17,403 bases of DNA from JADCCX01 sp031431475 (GTDB lineage: Bacteria; Pseudomonadota; Alphaproteobacteria; Rhizobiales; Beijerinckiaceae), in assembly GCA_031431475.1 (NCBI GenBank), contig JANPDL010000033.1, forward strand, positions 1-17,403, written 5' to 3'. Position 1 is the first letter of the stretch, and each line of letters opens with the position of its first letter. Below are positions 1 to 6,956 of this stretch, one piece after another. The position numbers and the translations under genes are program-made. The notes beneath the pieces are model-generated. The model searched no databases and had not been told where the DNA came from. It worked only from the letters and a program-made list of their open reading frames with translations.

Positions 1-1
1 T

Positions 2-1483
2 TTCGCACTGCTGGCGCAACGGGGTGGGTTGAAGAACACAAAGCTGTTTGATGCGCTCTCGATCCTGCCGATCATCACGCCACCTTTTGTCATTGCACTG
101 GCACTGGTCGTGCTGTTCGGTCGCACCGGCATCATCACGACGTTTCTCGATAGCTGGTTCAACATTCCGCGCTCGCGCTGGATCTATGGCCTTTCCGGCA
201 TTCTGATCGCGCAGGTTCTGTCACAGACGCCGCTGGCCTATCTGATGCTGAGGGGCGCGCTGCAGGGCATTTCACCTTCACTGGAGGAGGCTGCACAAAC
301 TCTTCGCGCCAGCCGCTGGCACACGTTCCGCACCGTGACCTTTCCGCTGCTGCGCCCGGCCATCGCCGCCTCGTTCCTGCTGGGTTTCGTGGAAAGCCTC
401 GCGGATTTTGGCAATCCGCTTGTGCTCGGTGGTTCGTTCGAGGTGCTGTCGACCAAGATCTTTTTTGCCGTCGCGGGTGCGCAGCACGATCCGGGACGCG
501 CCGCTGTCCTGGCGCTCATCCTTCTGGCTCTGACGCTCTCGGCCTTCTGGCTGCAGATGATGTGGCTGGGCAAGAGCTCTTACGTCACGGTCACCGGCAA
601 GGGCGACAACGGCGTGCCGCTGCCCCTGCCTCGCGGCGTGCGCATCGCATCGCTCGGCGTCGTGGTGCCATGGATCATCATGACCGTTGCGATCTACGGC
701 ATCATCATTGTCGGCGGCTTCGTGACCGATATCGGGCGCGGCGTGATGGAGCCAACATGGCGACATATCCTCACGGGTTTCGCAATTGAATGGGGTGACA
801 GGGGCCTGTTCTTCTCGGGCTCGGCCTGGGATTCATTTTTCGTGACGGTGATGGTCTCTGCTATCGCAGCTCCCCTCACGGCGCTGGTGGGAATTCTCAC
901 CGCCTATGTGCTGACACGGCACACGTTCGTGGGCAAGCGCATGTTCGAATTCATCACCATGCTGGCCTTCGCCATTCCCGGCACCGTGATCGGCGTCGCC
1001 TACATAGTGGCGTTCAACGTACCGCCTATCGAGATCACCGGAACCGGATTGATCCTGATCATCTGCTTCGTGTTTCGCAACATGCCGGTGGGCGTGCGGG
1101 CGGGAATTGCGGCACTGAGCCAGATCGATAAATCGCTGGACGAGGCCTCATCCACGCTCGGAGCGAGTACGGGGTACACTGTTCGCCGCGTGACCCTGCC
1201 GCTGCTCAAGCCAGCCATCATCGCCACCCTGGTGTTCTCTTTCGTCCATGCCATGACGGCGGTCAGCGCCATCGTCTTCCTCGTGACGGCCCGCTACAAC
1301 ATGGCGACGGCCTATATCGTCAACCGTGTCGAGGCGGGCGAGTATCCGCTGGCCATCGCTTATTCCTCGCTGCTCATCCTGTTCATGCTCGCCGTCGTCA
1401 CCGGTATCCAGCTGGTTGTCGGCGAGCGCAAGCTGGGCCGTCGCGGCATTGCCAGCAACCCTATCACCCCCGGAGCCCATTGA
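2..1483 (+). CDS. ABC transporter permease, fused two-domain type (3' part)
   Basis: This is the inner-membrane permease of a binding-protein-dependent importer. The reading frame is open to the left edge, so the start is missing; 493 residues remain. The protein is very hydrophobic and holds two BPD_transp_1 cytoplasmic coupling (EAA) loops: EEAAQTLRASRWHTF followed by LPLLRP-like residues near base 290, and DEASSTLGAS followed by TLPLLKPAI near base 1140. Two EAA loops in one chain mean a fusion of two permease halves, as in ferric-iron FbpB/AfuB/SfuB permeases. The stop TGA shares one base with the ATG of the ATPase gene, indicating translational coupling. The family is secure. An iron substrate is inferred from the fused architecture; polyamine, phosphonate or thiamine importers are alternatives, and no substrate-binding protein is in view. 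Confidence 0.9.
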   Translation, partial: FALLAQRGGLKNTKLFDALSILPIITPPFVIALALVVLFGRTGIITTFLDSWFNIPRSRWIYGLSGILIAQVLSQTPLAYLMLRGALQGISPSLEEAAQTLRASRWHTFRTVTFPLLRPAIAASFLLGFVESLADFGNPLVLGGSFEVLSTKIFFAVAGAQHDPGRAAVLALILLALTLSAFWLQMMWLGKSSYVTVTGKGDNGVPLPLPRGVRIASLGVVVPWIIMTVAIYGIIIVGGFVTDIGRGVMEPTWRHILTGFAIEWGDRGLFFSGSAWDSFFVTVMVSAIAAPLTALVGILTAYVLTRHTFVGKRMFEFITMLAFAIPGTVIGVAYIVAFNVPPIEITGTGLILIICFVFRNMPVGVRAGIAALSQIDKSLDEASSTLGASTGYTVRRVTLPLLKPAIIATLVFSFVHAMTAVSAIVFLVTARYNMATAYIVNRVEAGEYPLAIAYSSLLILFMLAVVTGIQLVVGERKLGRRGIASNPITPGAH

Positions 1484-2538
1484 TGTCCCGCGCTGCCTCC
1501 GTCCGGTTTGTCGATGTCTCGAAATTCTACGGCAGCGTTGGTGCTGTGAAGGGTGTGTCCTTCGAAGTTCAGGCGGGCACGCTGGTCACGCTGCTGGGTC
1601 CCTCGGGCTGCGGCAAGACCACCACGCTGCGCCTCGTGGCGGGGCTTGAACTCGCAACCCAAGGGCAGATTTTCATCGGCGACGAAGACGTGACGCGGCT
1701 TGGCGCGGCGGAGCGTGATGTCTCCATGGTGTTCCAGAGCTATGCGCTGTTTCCGCATCTCAGCGTGCTGGAAAATGTCATGTATGGTCCGCTGGCGTCC
1801 GGCGCAAAACGGGCGGAGGCCGAGAGCATGGCGCGCGAGAAACTGGGGCTTGTCGGTCTGGCGGGATTTGAGGCGCGCCTGCCGTCGGAGATGTCGGGAG
1901 GCCAGCAGCAGCGTGTCGCCGTGGCCCGCGCCATCGTGCTGGAACCGCGTGTGCTGCTGTTCGATGAACCGCTGTCCAATCTTGACGCGAAGCTGCGTCG
2001 CAAGGTGCGTGATGATATCCGTGACCTGCAGCAGCGGCTGGGCCTGACCGTGCTCTATGTGACGCATGATCAGGAAGAAGCGCTGGCGGTGTCTGACAAG
2101 GTGATCGTCATGGACAATGCCGTGATCGCGCAGGAGGGCACGCCGGAGGACCTCTACGAGCGACCGCGCAGCCGCTTTCTGGCGGATTTCATTGGCGAGG
2201 CCAACCTGATCGAGGGTGAATTCCGAAGGAATTCACGTGGAACGGTGTTCGTGGCAGGCGACGTGAATCTGCCGCTCGGCAAGATGAAGGTTCCGTCCGA
2301 CGCCAGAATGATTGCGCTGCGGCCGGACCGGCTGGGATTGTCCGAGGCTGCCGATGGCCCGCTCACGATCCGCCGCCGCGCCTATCTCGGCCACGCCTGG
2401 GAATACACGCTTGATGCCCCATGGGGCGAGGTACTGGTGCTGGTTGCGACCCGCGAGAAGCCACTGGCGCTGGGGGCGAGGGTCAATCTGTTGATCGATG
2501 CGGACGCCGCCATTCCGCTTGGCGAGATGCCCGGCTGA
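1483..2538 (+). CDS. ABC transporter ATP-binding protein (FbpC/PotA-like)
   Basis: This is the ATPase that powers the preceding permease, 351 residues. The motifs are complete and in order: Walker A GPSGCGKT (39-46), Q-loop in VFQSYALFPH, signature SGGQQQR, Walker B VLLFDEP followed by a D-loop LSNLDAK, and the H-loop in VTHDQEE. About 110 residues follow the nucleotide-binding domain, the size of the TOBE/regulatory domain of iron, maltose and polyamine importer ATPases. The ATG at 1483 overlaps the permease stop (TGATG); a TTG one codon upstream is possible but less likely. The LLGPSGCGKTTTLRLVAGLE context and the pairing with a fused permease favour a ferric-iron importer, but the substrate is not proven. 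The gene ends 35 bp from the end of the convergent cheB-like gene. Confidence 0.93.
   Translation: MSRAASVRFVDVSKFYGSVGAVKGVSFEVQAGTLVTLLGPSGCGKTTTLRLVAGLELATQGQIFIGDEDVTRLGAAERDVSMVFQSYALFPHLSVLENVMYGPLASGAKRAEAESMAREKLGLVGLAGFEARLPSEMSGGQQQRVAVARAIVLEPRVLLFDEPLSNLDAKLRRKVRDDIRDLQQRLGLTVLYVTHDQEEALAVSDKVIVMDNAVIAQEGTPEDLYERPRSRFLADFIGEANLIEGEFRRNSRGTVFVAGDVNLPLGKMKVPSDARMIALRPDRLGLSEAADGPLTIRRRAYLGHAWEYTLDAPWGEVLVLVATREKPLALGARVNLLIDADAAIPLGEMPG
2216..2236. repeat. Perfect 9-bp inverted repeat inside the ABC ATPase gene
   Basis: GTGAATTCC and GGAATTCAC flank the three bases GAA. The repeat lies in the part of the ATPase gene that encodes the linker into the C-terminal domain (EGEFRRNSRG). 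It would form a tight hairpin in the mRNA of either strand. It may be chance within coding sequence. Confidence 0.6.
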
Positions 2539-2573
2539 GAGGCCCGAGGAGTATTGGCAACCTCATAATCAGC

Positions 2574-3296
2574 TCATCTCGAATCCTCCTTCACTGCCAA
2601 GCGCTGTGCCAACCTGTGGGTGGCTTTCTGCGATACCGGCATAGGGGGATCCATCGGCTTCTCGTTGATTGCTTCCAGAATCCAGTGTGCGATACCTGTG
2701 AGGGCCACAGCGCAATCGCTGGCTCCGATGTCGAGAGCCACTTTCGGCATGCCGAAAACGACTGCTGTTTCCCGGCTTTCACAGACCGTCAAAGCACCAC
2801 TCGCACGCATGGCCAGCAACCCTTCCGCGCCGTCCCTGCCCATCCCCGTCAACAACACCCCAACGGCTTTGGGGCCAACGGTCTTGACCACTGACTCAAA
2901 CATGACATCAACGGACGGTTTGTGTCCGCAGACGGGTGGGCCGTCCTGGAGTTTGCAGGCCAATGCACCGCGGCCACCTATCAAGGTGAGATGGCGGTCG
3001 CCCGGTGCAATCAGCACCCGGCCAAGCATCAGTACGTCGCCGTCCTCGGCCTCCTTGACCTCATAGCCAGTGATCCGTTGCAGGCGTGCAGCAAGATTGC
3101 GTGTGTACCCTGCCGGCATGTGTTGTGTGACGATGATACAGAGCGGCGTTTGATCAAGGTCCATCAATATCTGCTGGATAGCTGCAACGCCGCCTGTCGA
3201 GGCCCCGATAGCGACGACCCGGTTCTGCAAGCCCGGATGATGAAAGCCCTGCGCACGAGGAAGCATGGCAGTGTGTGTTTTCGTCAGAAAGGACAT
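2574..3296 (-). CDS. cheB: CheB-type protein-glutamate methylesterase, catalytic domain only
   Basis: CheB enzymes demethylate (and deamidate) receptor glutamates in chemotaxis adaptation. The 240 residues contain the whole catalytic domain: GASTGG with the nucleophile Ser33, VTQHMP with His59, PSVDVMF, and GMGRDG with Asp155, then FGMPKVA. Typical CheB is about 350 residues with an N-terminal receiver domain that inhibits the esterase until phosphorylated. Here only about 25 residues precede the esterase fold, so that brake is absent from this chain. A receiver-like protein is encoded 25 bp upstream on the same strand. No cheR, cheA or receptor gene is in view. The start is uncertain: no strong ribosome site precedes the ATG at 3296, and the ATG ten codons later (3266) is an alternative. 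Confidence 0.88.
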   Translation of the reverse strand: MSFLTKTHTAMLPRAQGFHHPGLQNRVVAIGASTGGVAAIQQILMDLDQTPLCIIVTQHMPAGYTRNLAARLQRITGYEVKEAEDGDVLMLGRVLIAPGDRHLTLIGGRGALACKLQDGPPVCGHKPSVDVMFESVVKTVGPKAVGVLLTGMGRDGAEGLLAMRASGALTVCESRETAVVFGMPKVALDIGASDCAVALTGIAHWILEAINEKPMDPPMPVSQKATHRLAQRLAVKEDSR

Positions 3297-3321
3297 CGTT
3301 TGCGCCCGCAGGTTTGGGTTG

Positions 3322-3699
3322 TCAGATCAGCGCCATCTCGGTGGTCTCCAGCGGCTGCGGTTTTCCCAGCAGGCGAGGAGATGTTCTGATGCCCGCAGCA
3401 CTCATCGCATTGATGATTTTCTCGGGCTTGCTCTCAAGGGGATACAGACAAAAGATCTGGCCCAGATGGAACAAATAGATGTTCATGGATGGATTTGACC
3501 TGAACGAAAACCTGACAAGGTCCGCGAAATCATCCCGTGTGGACTGCAAGAACAGATTGTCCCGCTTTTCATATTTCAGGAGAGCGTAAATTTCGGCACG
3601 CTCCTCAACCATATCAACGAGATAACCGGCACTCGTCAGCTCGGCCCGGAGGCGGTTGCGCATGGTGTTCCCGGGCGCACAGATCAGCGCGGTATTCAT
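3322..3699 (-). CDS. Receiver-like protein lacking phosphoacceptor residues (pseudo-receiver)
   Basis: This is a 125-residue protein read in my view as a degenerate response-regulator receiver domain. The strand-helix order fits: ALICAPG at the start, an amphipathic helix, a second strand around GYLVDMV, a third around NLFLQ, a fourth around NIYLFHLG, and a fifth ending in the conserved-looking Lys-Pro pair (K91-P92). The acidic pair expected after strand 1 is replaced by Ala-Pro (CAPG, 7-10), and no Asp ends strand 3 (FLQS). It therefore should not be phosphorylated in the usual way. It lies between flagellin and the receiver-less CheB on the same strand, suggesting the missing regulatory half of a split CheB or a phosphorylation-independent regulator. 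The start ATG follows a weak GGCAGG site. The gene is likely real; the fold is inferred. Confidence 0.65.
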   Translation of the reverse strand: MNTALICAPGNTMRNRLRAELTSAGYLVDMVEERAEIYALLKYEKRDNLFLQSTRDDFADLVRFSFRSNPSMNIYLFHLGQIFCLYPLESKPEKIINAMSAAGIRTSPRLLGKPQPLETTEMALI

Positions 3700-3727
3700 G
3701 TTATACCTGCCATTTCATGAGGAGGTT

Positions 3728-3786
3728 CGGGCCTGGCCAGTTGCGAGAAGGGTGTGGGGAAATCCTTCACCAACCGGCCAGACCCG
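3728..3786 (-). terminator. Long hairpin downstream of flagellin (possible terminator or processing site)
   Basis: CGGGCCTGGCCAGTTG (3728-3743) and CAACCGGCCAGACCCG (3771-3786) pair over 16 positions. In the minus-strand transcript all 16 pair, two of them as G-U; in the plus-strand transcript those two become C-A mismatches. The asymmetry indicates a structure selected in the flagellin transcript. The loop can hold a further small GAAGG/CCTTC stem. No U-tract follows, so it may be an mRNA-stabilising or attenuating structure rather than a classical intrinsic terminator. It lies 29 bp before the start of the pseudo-receiver gene. Confidence 0.55.
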
Positions 3787-3800
3787 AGCTTGTTTGAGAC

Positions 3801-4925
3801 CTAGAAGAGCCTCAGAACGCCCTGGTCGGCCTGCGAGGCCAGTGACAACGCTGTCTGGGACAGCTGATTGCGTGTGTTCAGCGTCAGGAGCTTGGCGGCT
3901 TCCTCGTTCTGGTCAGCCAGGACGAGCTGGTCAGCACCGGTCTCCAGCGTATCGATGAAGTCCTTCGTGAACTCCTGACGGTTCTGCACGACCGAGAGGT
4001 TCGAACCGAAGGTCGAGGCTTGCGAGCGCAGCTTGTCGATACCAGCGGTCAGTTCCTTGATCGCCACGTTGATGTCAGAGTTGGCCTGCAACTTGTTGTC
4101 GGCGGACGTGATGCCCAGACCTGCAGAATCGAACGTAACGCCCTTGATCGTCAGGGATGATGTGTCCTTCTCGTTGAAAGCGACTTTCAGAGAATCTCCG
4201 TTCAGCAGGTTGATGCCGTTGTAGCCAGTATCCTTCGACAACTGGTCGATCTGCGTGCGCAGGTCATCGAACTGTTTCGCAAGATTTTCGCGAGTCGAAT
4301 TAGTGGTGGTTGCGTCGCGAGCGATGACGCCCGCTGTCAAACCTGCGAAGGATGTGGTTGCAGCGGTGCCTGTGAGGACCTCCAGCGATTCGCCGTTCTG
4401 GGCGCTGACCTTCAGTTTGTTGTCGGATCCGACTTCGGCCCGGAGGCCTGTGCCTTCCACGTTGAGGGCATCGACGACTGTCTGGATGGTGTCGCCAGCC
4501 GCCACTGCGACGGTGGTGGTTGTGCTGCCCGCCTTGATCACAAGGTTGCCCGCGTCACCAGCAACAGCCACCTTGGTTGCACCACCCGTCAGGGCCAAAC
4601 CGGTCGATGAGAGGTTGGATGAGGCGTTCTGTAGCGCCTGACGGGCTGCGCCCTGGGTCGCTTCCACAAGCTTGGTAATGGCCTTGATGCCCTTGTCGGC
4701 TGCTTCCAGCGTCTTCGCACCCTGGGCAATGCCATCAAGAAGGCGGCTAAGATCCGACGAGCGGCTCTTGAGACCCTGCGAGGTGAAGAAGTTGGCAGGA
4801 TTGTCGATGGCACTGTTGACCTTCTTGCCGGTTGCCAGCCTCTTCTGCTGCACCTCGGCCTGCGAGGTATTGCTCTGGATGGCAGACAGGGCGTTACGAA
4901 CGCCGGACGAGAGTGAGATACTCAT
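3801..4925 (-). CDS. fliC: Flagellin
   Basis: This is the structural subunit of the flagellar filament, exported through the flagellar type III apparatus, 374 residues. The N-terminal D0/D1 coiled-coil region is clear (LSSGVRNALSAIQ, then RLATGKKVNSAIDNPANFF), as is the C-terminal D1/D0 region (SVVQNRQEFTKDFIDTLETG, then DQNEEAAKLLTLNTRNQL and a terminus in LRLF). The middle, from about residue 110 to 230, is Thr/Ala/Val-rich and matches the variable surface domain. I chose the ATG at 4925 because AGAAGGTG lies a suitable distance upstream and the protein then starts MSISLSSG as flagellins do; an in-frame ATG nine codons upstream is less likely. A long hairpin follows the stop, and the next two genes on this strand are the pseudo-receiver and CheB catalytic domain. 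I could not assign a sigma-28 promoter with confidence. Confidence 0.95.
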   Translation of the reverse strand: MSISLSSGVRNALSAIQSNTSQAEVQQKRLATGKKVNSAIDNPANFFTSQGLKSRSSDLSRLLDGIAQGAKTLEAADKGIKAITKLVEATQGAARQALQNASSNLSSTGLALTGGATKVAVAGDAGNLVIKAGSTTTTVAVAAGDTIQTVVDALNVEGTGLRAEVGSDNKLKVSAQNGESLEVLTGTAATTSFAGLTAGVIARDATTTNSTRENLAKQFDDLRTQIDQLSKDTGYNGINLLNGDSLKVAFNEKDTSSLTIKGVTFDSAGLGITSADNKLQANSDINVAIKELTAGIDKLRSQASTFGSNLSVVQNRQEFTKDFIDTLETGADQLVLADQNEEAAKLLTLNTRNQLSQTALSLASQADQGVLRLF

Positions 4926-5010
4926 GGAAACACCTTCTAGTGACGAAAGCACGGATCATTCCGCGCTGAGCCAGAATGTTTCCGTCGGCACTAGATTTCG
5001 CTAACCGGAA

Positions 5011-5058
5011 TTTGCCAAAAGTTATTAACTCGGAATTAATTTAATCAATTTTTGCCAA
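5011..5058. repeat. Direct repeats TTTGCCAA, 40 bp apart, upstream of flagellin
   Basis: The octamer TTTGCCAA occurs at 5011-5018 and 5051-5058 (TTGGCAAA on the flagellin strand), separated by AT-rich DNA. The copies start exactly 40 bp apart, about four helical turns, so they would face the same side of the helix. They lie 86-133 bp upstream of the flagellin start in the 161-bp gap between the flagellin and LysR genes. They could be binding sites for an activator of flagellin transcription; this is inference. Confidence 0.35.
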
Positions 5059-5086
5059 CAATACGATGTAAAGCGCTTATTTATTT

Positions 5087-6163
5087 TCAATATATACGCG
5101 GTCGCCCTACTTTTCTCTTGAATTCCAACGTATTTAAATATTCAATACTATTCGTAAATTCATTAACTGAATGCGGTTTAAACAGATTTTGCCCTTTCAT
5201 TGTGCTATATACTACTTCCAGAACCCCGGAAGGGTGCATGAATGATGGTCCAAACCATGGATATCTTTGCGGATCGAATATTTCCCTCAGCCAATCGATC
5301 ACAACGGACACACGCTTGATCTGGCGCATCTCCCGCCGGTAGCTGATCCATAGATCTAGCGTGTGATGAAAATTCACATCAACCGGGACAAGCCTGGCAC
5401 CCATAGCCATGGCAAAGGTTGGCAACCCACCGATGCCCTGCCCCCTCTCGATCGCGCAGAGGTGAGCGATGCTGGAATTTGTAACAAAAGCAATGTTCTC
5501 CGGGATCCTGTGCTTCTGCATGAATTCGTAAATTACAGAATTTGATAATTGATCTGCTTCTTGGATAATAATCTTATGATGGGATAGTTTTTGACCAACC
5601 AACGGGAGCCCATTCGTCGCAATGTAGTCGATTGAGGCAAAAGGATAGACATGAATATTGCATAATTTTGAAACGATGAGATCAGGATTATCCGGTTTCT
5701 TGAGTTGAATCGCAATATCAGCTTCATTCTGCAATAGGTTACAAAGATCCATGGAGCTTTCCATATTGATCAGAATATCGGGATGCTGCATCGCGAATTG
5801 CGTCAGTTTCGGCGCAACCCAGAAGTTTCCCAAGCCCTCGGTGACCGCAATTTTGACCTGACCTTGCGCGTTGTGGTTACGCCCCATGAAATCCTGCAGA
5901 CGCAGAAAGTGTCGCTGCATTTCTCGGGCGATCCCGGCGACATGCTGTCCTGTATCATTCAGGACGAAGCCTTGGGGCAGACGATCGACAATGGCCGTTC
6001 CGAGGTTGATCTCAAGCCGTTCTACGTGCCGATTGAGCGTTGTGGCGTTTATTCCGAGGGATTTTGCAGCCTGACGAAGACTGGTGAACTCTGCGATTGC
6101 AGCCATCAGACGGATATCATCCCAGCTGACGCCCTCGAGTCCAAAGATACGCGCCTGCTGCAT
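5087..6163 (-). CDS. LysR-type transcriptional regulator with AT-hook-like C-terminus
   Basis: This is a DNA-binding regulator of 358 residues. The N-terminal winged helix is at about residues 13-72 (DDIRLMAAIAEFTSLRQAAK, then LGINATTLNRHVERLE). The effector-binding domain follows from about residue 98 (QGQVKIAVTEGLGNFWVAP). The family is usually 290-320 residues; here roughly 50 extra residues follow the domain and end in KRKVGRPRIY. GRP flanked by basic residues resembles an AT-hook and the minor-groove arm of Hin recombinase. AGAGGTG lies eight bases before the ATG. The gene is markedly AT-richer than its neighbours (15 G/C in 60 bases at 5521-5580), suggesting transfer. It is read towards flagellin and divergently from the acetyltransferase genes, so either could be a target. 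Its effector cannot be told from the sequence. Confidence 0.93.
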   Translation of the reverse strand: MQQARIFGLEGVSWDDIRLMAAIAEFTSLRQAAKSLGINATTLNRHVERLEINLGTAIVDRLPQGFVLNDTGQHVAGIAREMQRHFLRLQDFMGRNHNAQGQVKIAVTEGLGNFWVAPKLTQFAMQHPDILINMESSMDLCNLLQNEADIAIQLKKPDNPDLIVSKLCNIHVYPFASIDYIATNGLPLVGQKLSHHKIIIQEADQLSNSVIYEFMQKHRIPENIAFVTNSSIAHLCAIERGQGIGGLPTFAMAMGARLVPVDVNFHHTLDLWISYRREMRQIKRVSVVIDWLREIFDPQRYPWFGPSFMHPSGVLEVVYSTMKGQNLFKPHSVNEFTNSIEYLNTLEFKRKVGRPRIY

Positions 6164-6208
6164 TTTTGAAGCACCTCTGATGCAATAGTGATTCGGAAAA
6201 ATACCACC

Positions 6209-6230
6209 TGAGCGCGAGTTGTAAACTCAG
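6209..6230. promoter_or_regulatory. Nested inverted repeats, candidate LysR operator
   Basis: GAGTT-GTA-AACTC (6216-6228) lies within an outer CTGAG...CTCAG pair (6209-6213 and 6226-6230). The site is about 50 bp upstream of the LysR-type gene start, in the region between it and the divergent acetyltransferase genes. LysR proteins commonly bind interrupted dyads in this position and repress their own gene. Assignment is inference from position and symmetry. Confidence 0.35.
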
Positions 6231-6239
6231 AAAGTATGA

Positions 6240-6509
6240 TTACAGTCGAGTAATTCTTGTTTTTGTGCCAAAATCGGATTTATTGCCATCTATCAATGCA
6301 CGCTTAAGTTGTGCCATATTCACCGGGCTCTCACCCTCCCAGAGAGTGAGCCATGACCCGGAGCGGCAGTGATAGGCCAGAAGACGCAACCCCTCAGTGA
6401 AAGGCAGGAAGGAAGTGCGGCGACTTTCCGGCAACGCTTGCTGCGCCTTGCGAAAACGCGCCGTGTTTATGTTCAGCCCGCCAGTCATTCCGAGATTCAT
6501 CAAATGCAT
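6240..6509 (-). CDS. Possible small protein antisense to the acetyltransferase 5' end
   Basis: An 89-codon open frame encodes a product with a varied, protein-like composition, including AYHCRSGSWLTLWEGESPVN followed by MAQLKRALIDG. Its GC-rich third positions over the first 65 codons (roughly 69%) resemble real genes here. Against it, no good ribosome site precedes its ATG, and it lies opposite the first part of the plus-strand acetyltransferase frame. I do not recognise a family. Either this is real and the acetyltransferase starts later, or it is a shadow of that gene. Confidence 0.25.
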   Translation of the reverse strand: MHLMNLGMTGGLNINTARFRKAQQALPESRRTSFLPFTEGLRLLAYHCRSGSWLTLWEGESPVNMAQLKRALIDGNKSDFGTKTRITRL

Positions 6510-6956
6510 CTCATGCTTGCTGGAAGGACAGACACCGCCATTGCAAGTGCTGAATCAGCCTGCTCTATCCAGGATGCATGCCCACAAAGCATCTGGGCTA
6601 TGCACTCGGCAACAGAATTGCTGGGTGGAATAGCTTTCCTGCCGCTCAACCCTCTCGGTCTCTACCAGCTGGTCTACGGAAAGCTGGATCTCATGAACCC
6701 GCCGGTCAATTCCGTCGCTGCGTACGATGAGCGACCGTCCATTCTTTATCTTTGGGCCCTTGTCTCCAAAGGCAGGGGGATCATCGGGTTAGCCGATATC
6801 TTGGACTATCTGGATAAGCCACGATTCCGCAATGTTGATGTCTGGACATGCCCGATCACTCACGACAGCCAGCGTCTGGCGGAACGGCATGGCTTCACCG
6901 GCTTCACACACGGAGATCGCGTCTTTTACAGGCTGAGACGCATGAACCCAGGATGA
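6369..6956 (+). CDS. GNAT-family N-acetyltransferase, first of a tandem pair
   Basis: This is a probable acyl-CoA-dependent N-acetyltransferase of 195 residues if the GTG at 6369 is used. The GNAT order is visible: a first strand near VYVQPAS, helix SEIHQMHLML, paired strands in SATELLGGIAFLPLNP, the core strand ILYLWALV followed by the pyrophosphate loop SKGRGIIGL, and the last strands around VDVWTCPIT and AERHGFTGF. The substrate is unknown. The start is uncertain: the GTG has GGAG five bases upstream and keeps the first strand, while ATG 6504 would give a 150-residue protein lacking it. The stop overlaps the start of the second GNAT gene (ATGA), so the two are probably translated together. 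An open frame of 89 codons lies antisense to its 5' end. Confidence 0.7.
   Translation: MIGQKTQPLSERQEGSAATFRQRLLRLAKTRRVYVQPASHSEIHQMHLMLAGRTDTAIASAESACSIQDACPQSIWAMHSATELLGGIAFLPLNPLGLYQLVYGKLDLMNPPVNSVAAYDERPSILYLWALVSKGRGIIGLADILDYLDKPRFRNVDVWTCPITHDSQRLAERHGFTGFTHGDRVFYRLRRMNPG

Noticed and set aside
1360..2067. A 235-codon minus-strand open frame in the ABC transporter region
   Set aside because: It is antisense to the ABC ATPase with all motifs intact on the plus strand; it is a shadow frame.
2574..3699. A single cheB gene broken by one frameshift
   Set aside because: The upstream protein ends with its own stop 25 bp before the CheB start, and its receiver-like sequence has lost the phosphorylation residues, so two separate genes fit better than a recent frameshift. 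An old fission remains possible.
4926..5086. A sigma-28 or sigma-54 flagellin promoter
   Set aside because: GCCGACGG around 4978-4985 resembles a sigma-28 -10 element, but no matching -35 lies 11 bases before it. TTGGCA-type sequences lack the correctly spaced GC of a sigma-54 -12 element.
5052..5342. A 96-codon plus-strand open frame opposite the LysR 3' end
   Set aside because: It overlaps the AT-rich LysR gene antisense, has no ribosome site and gives no recognisable protein.
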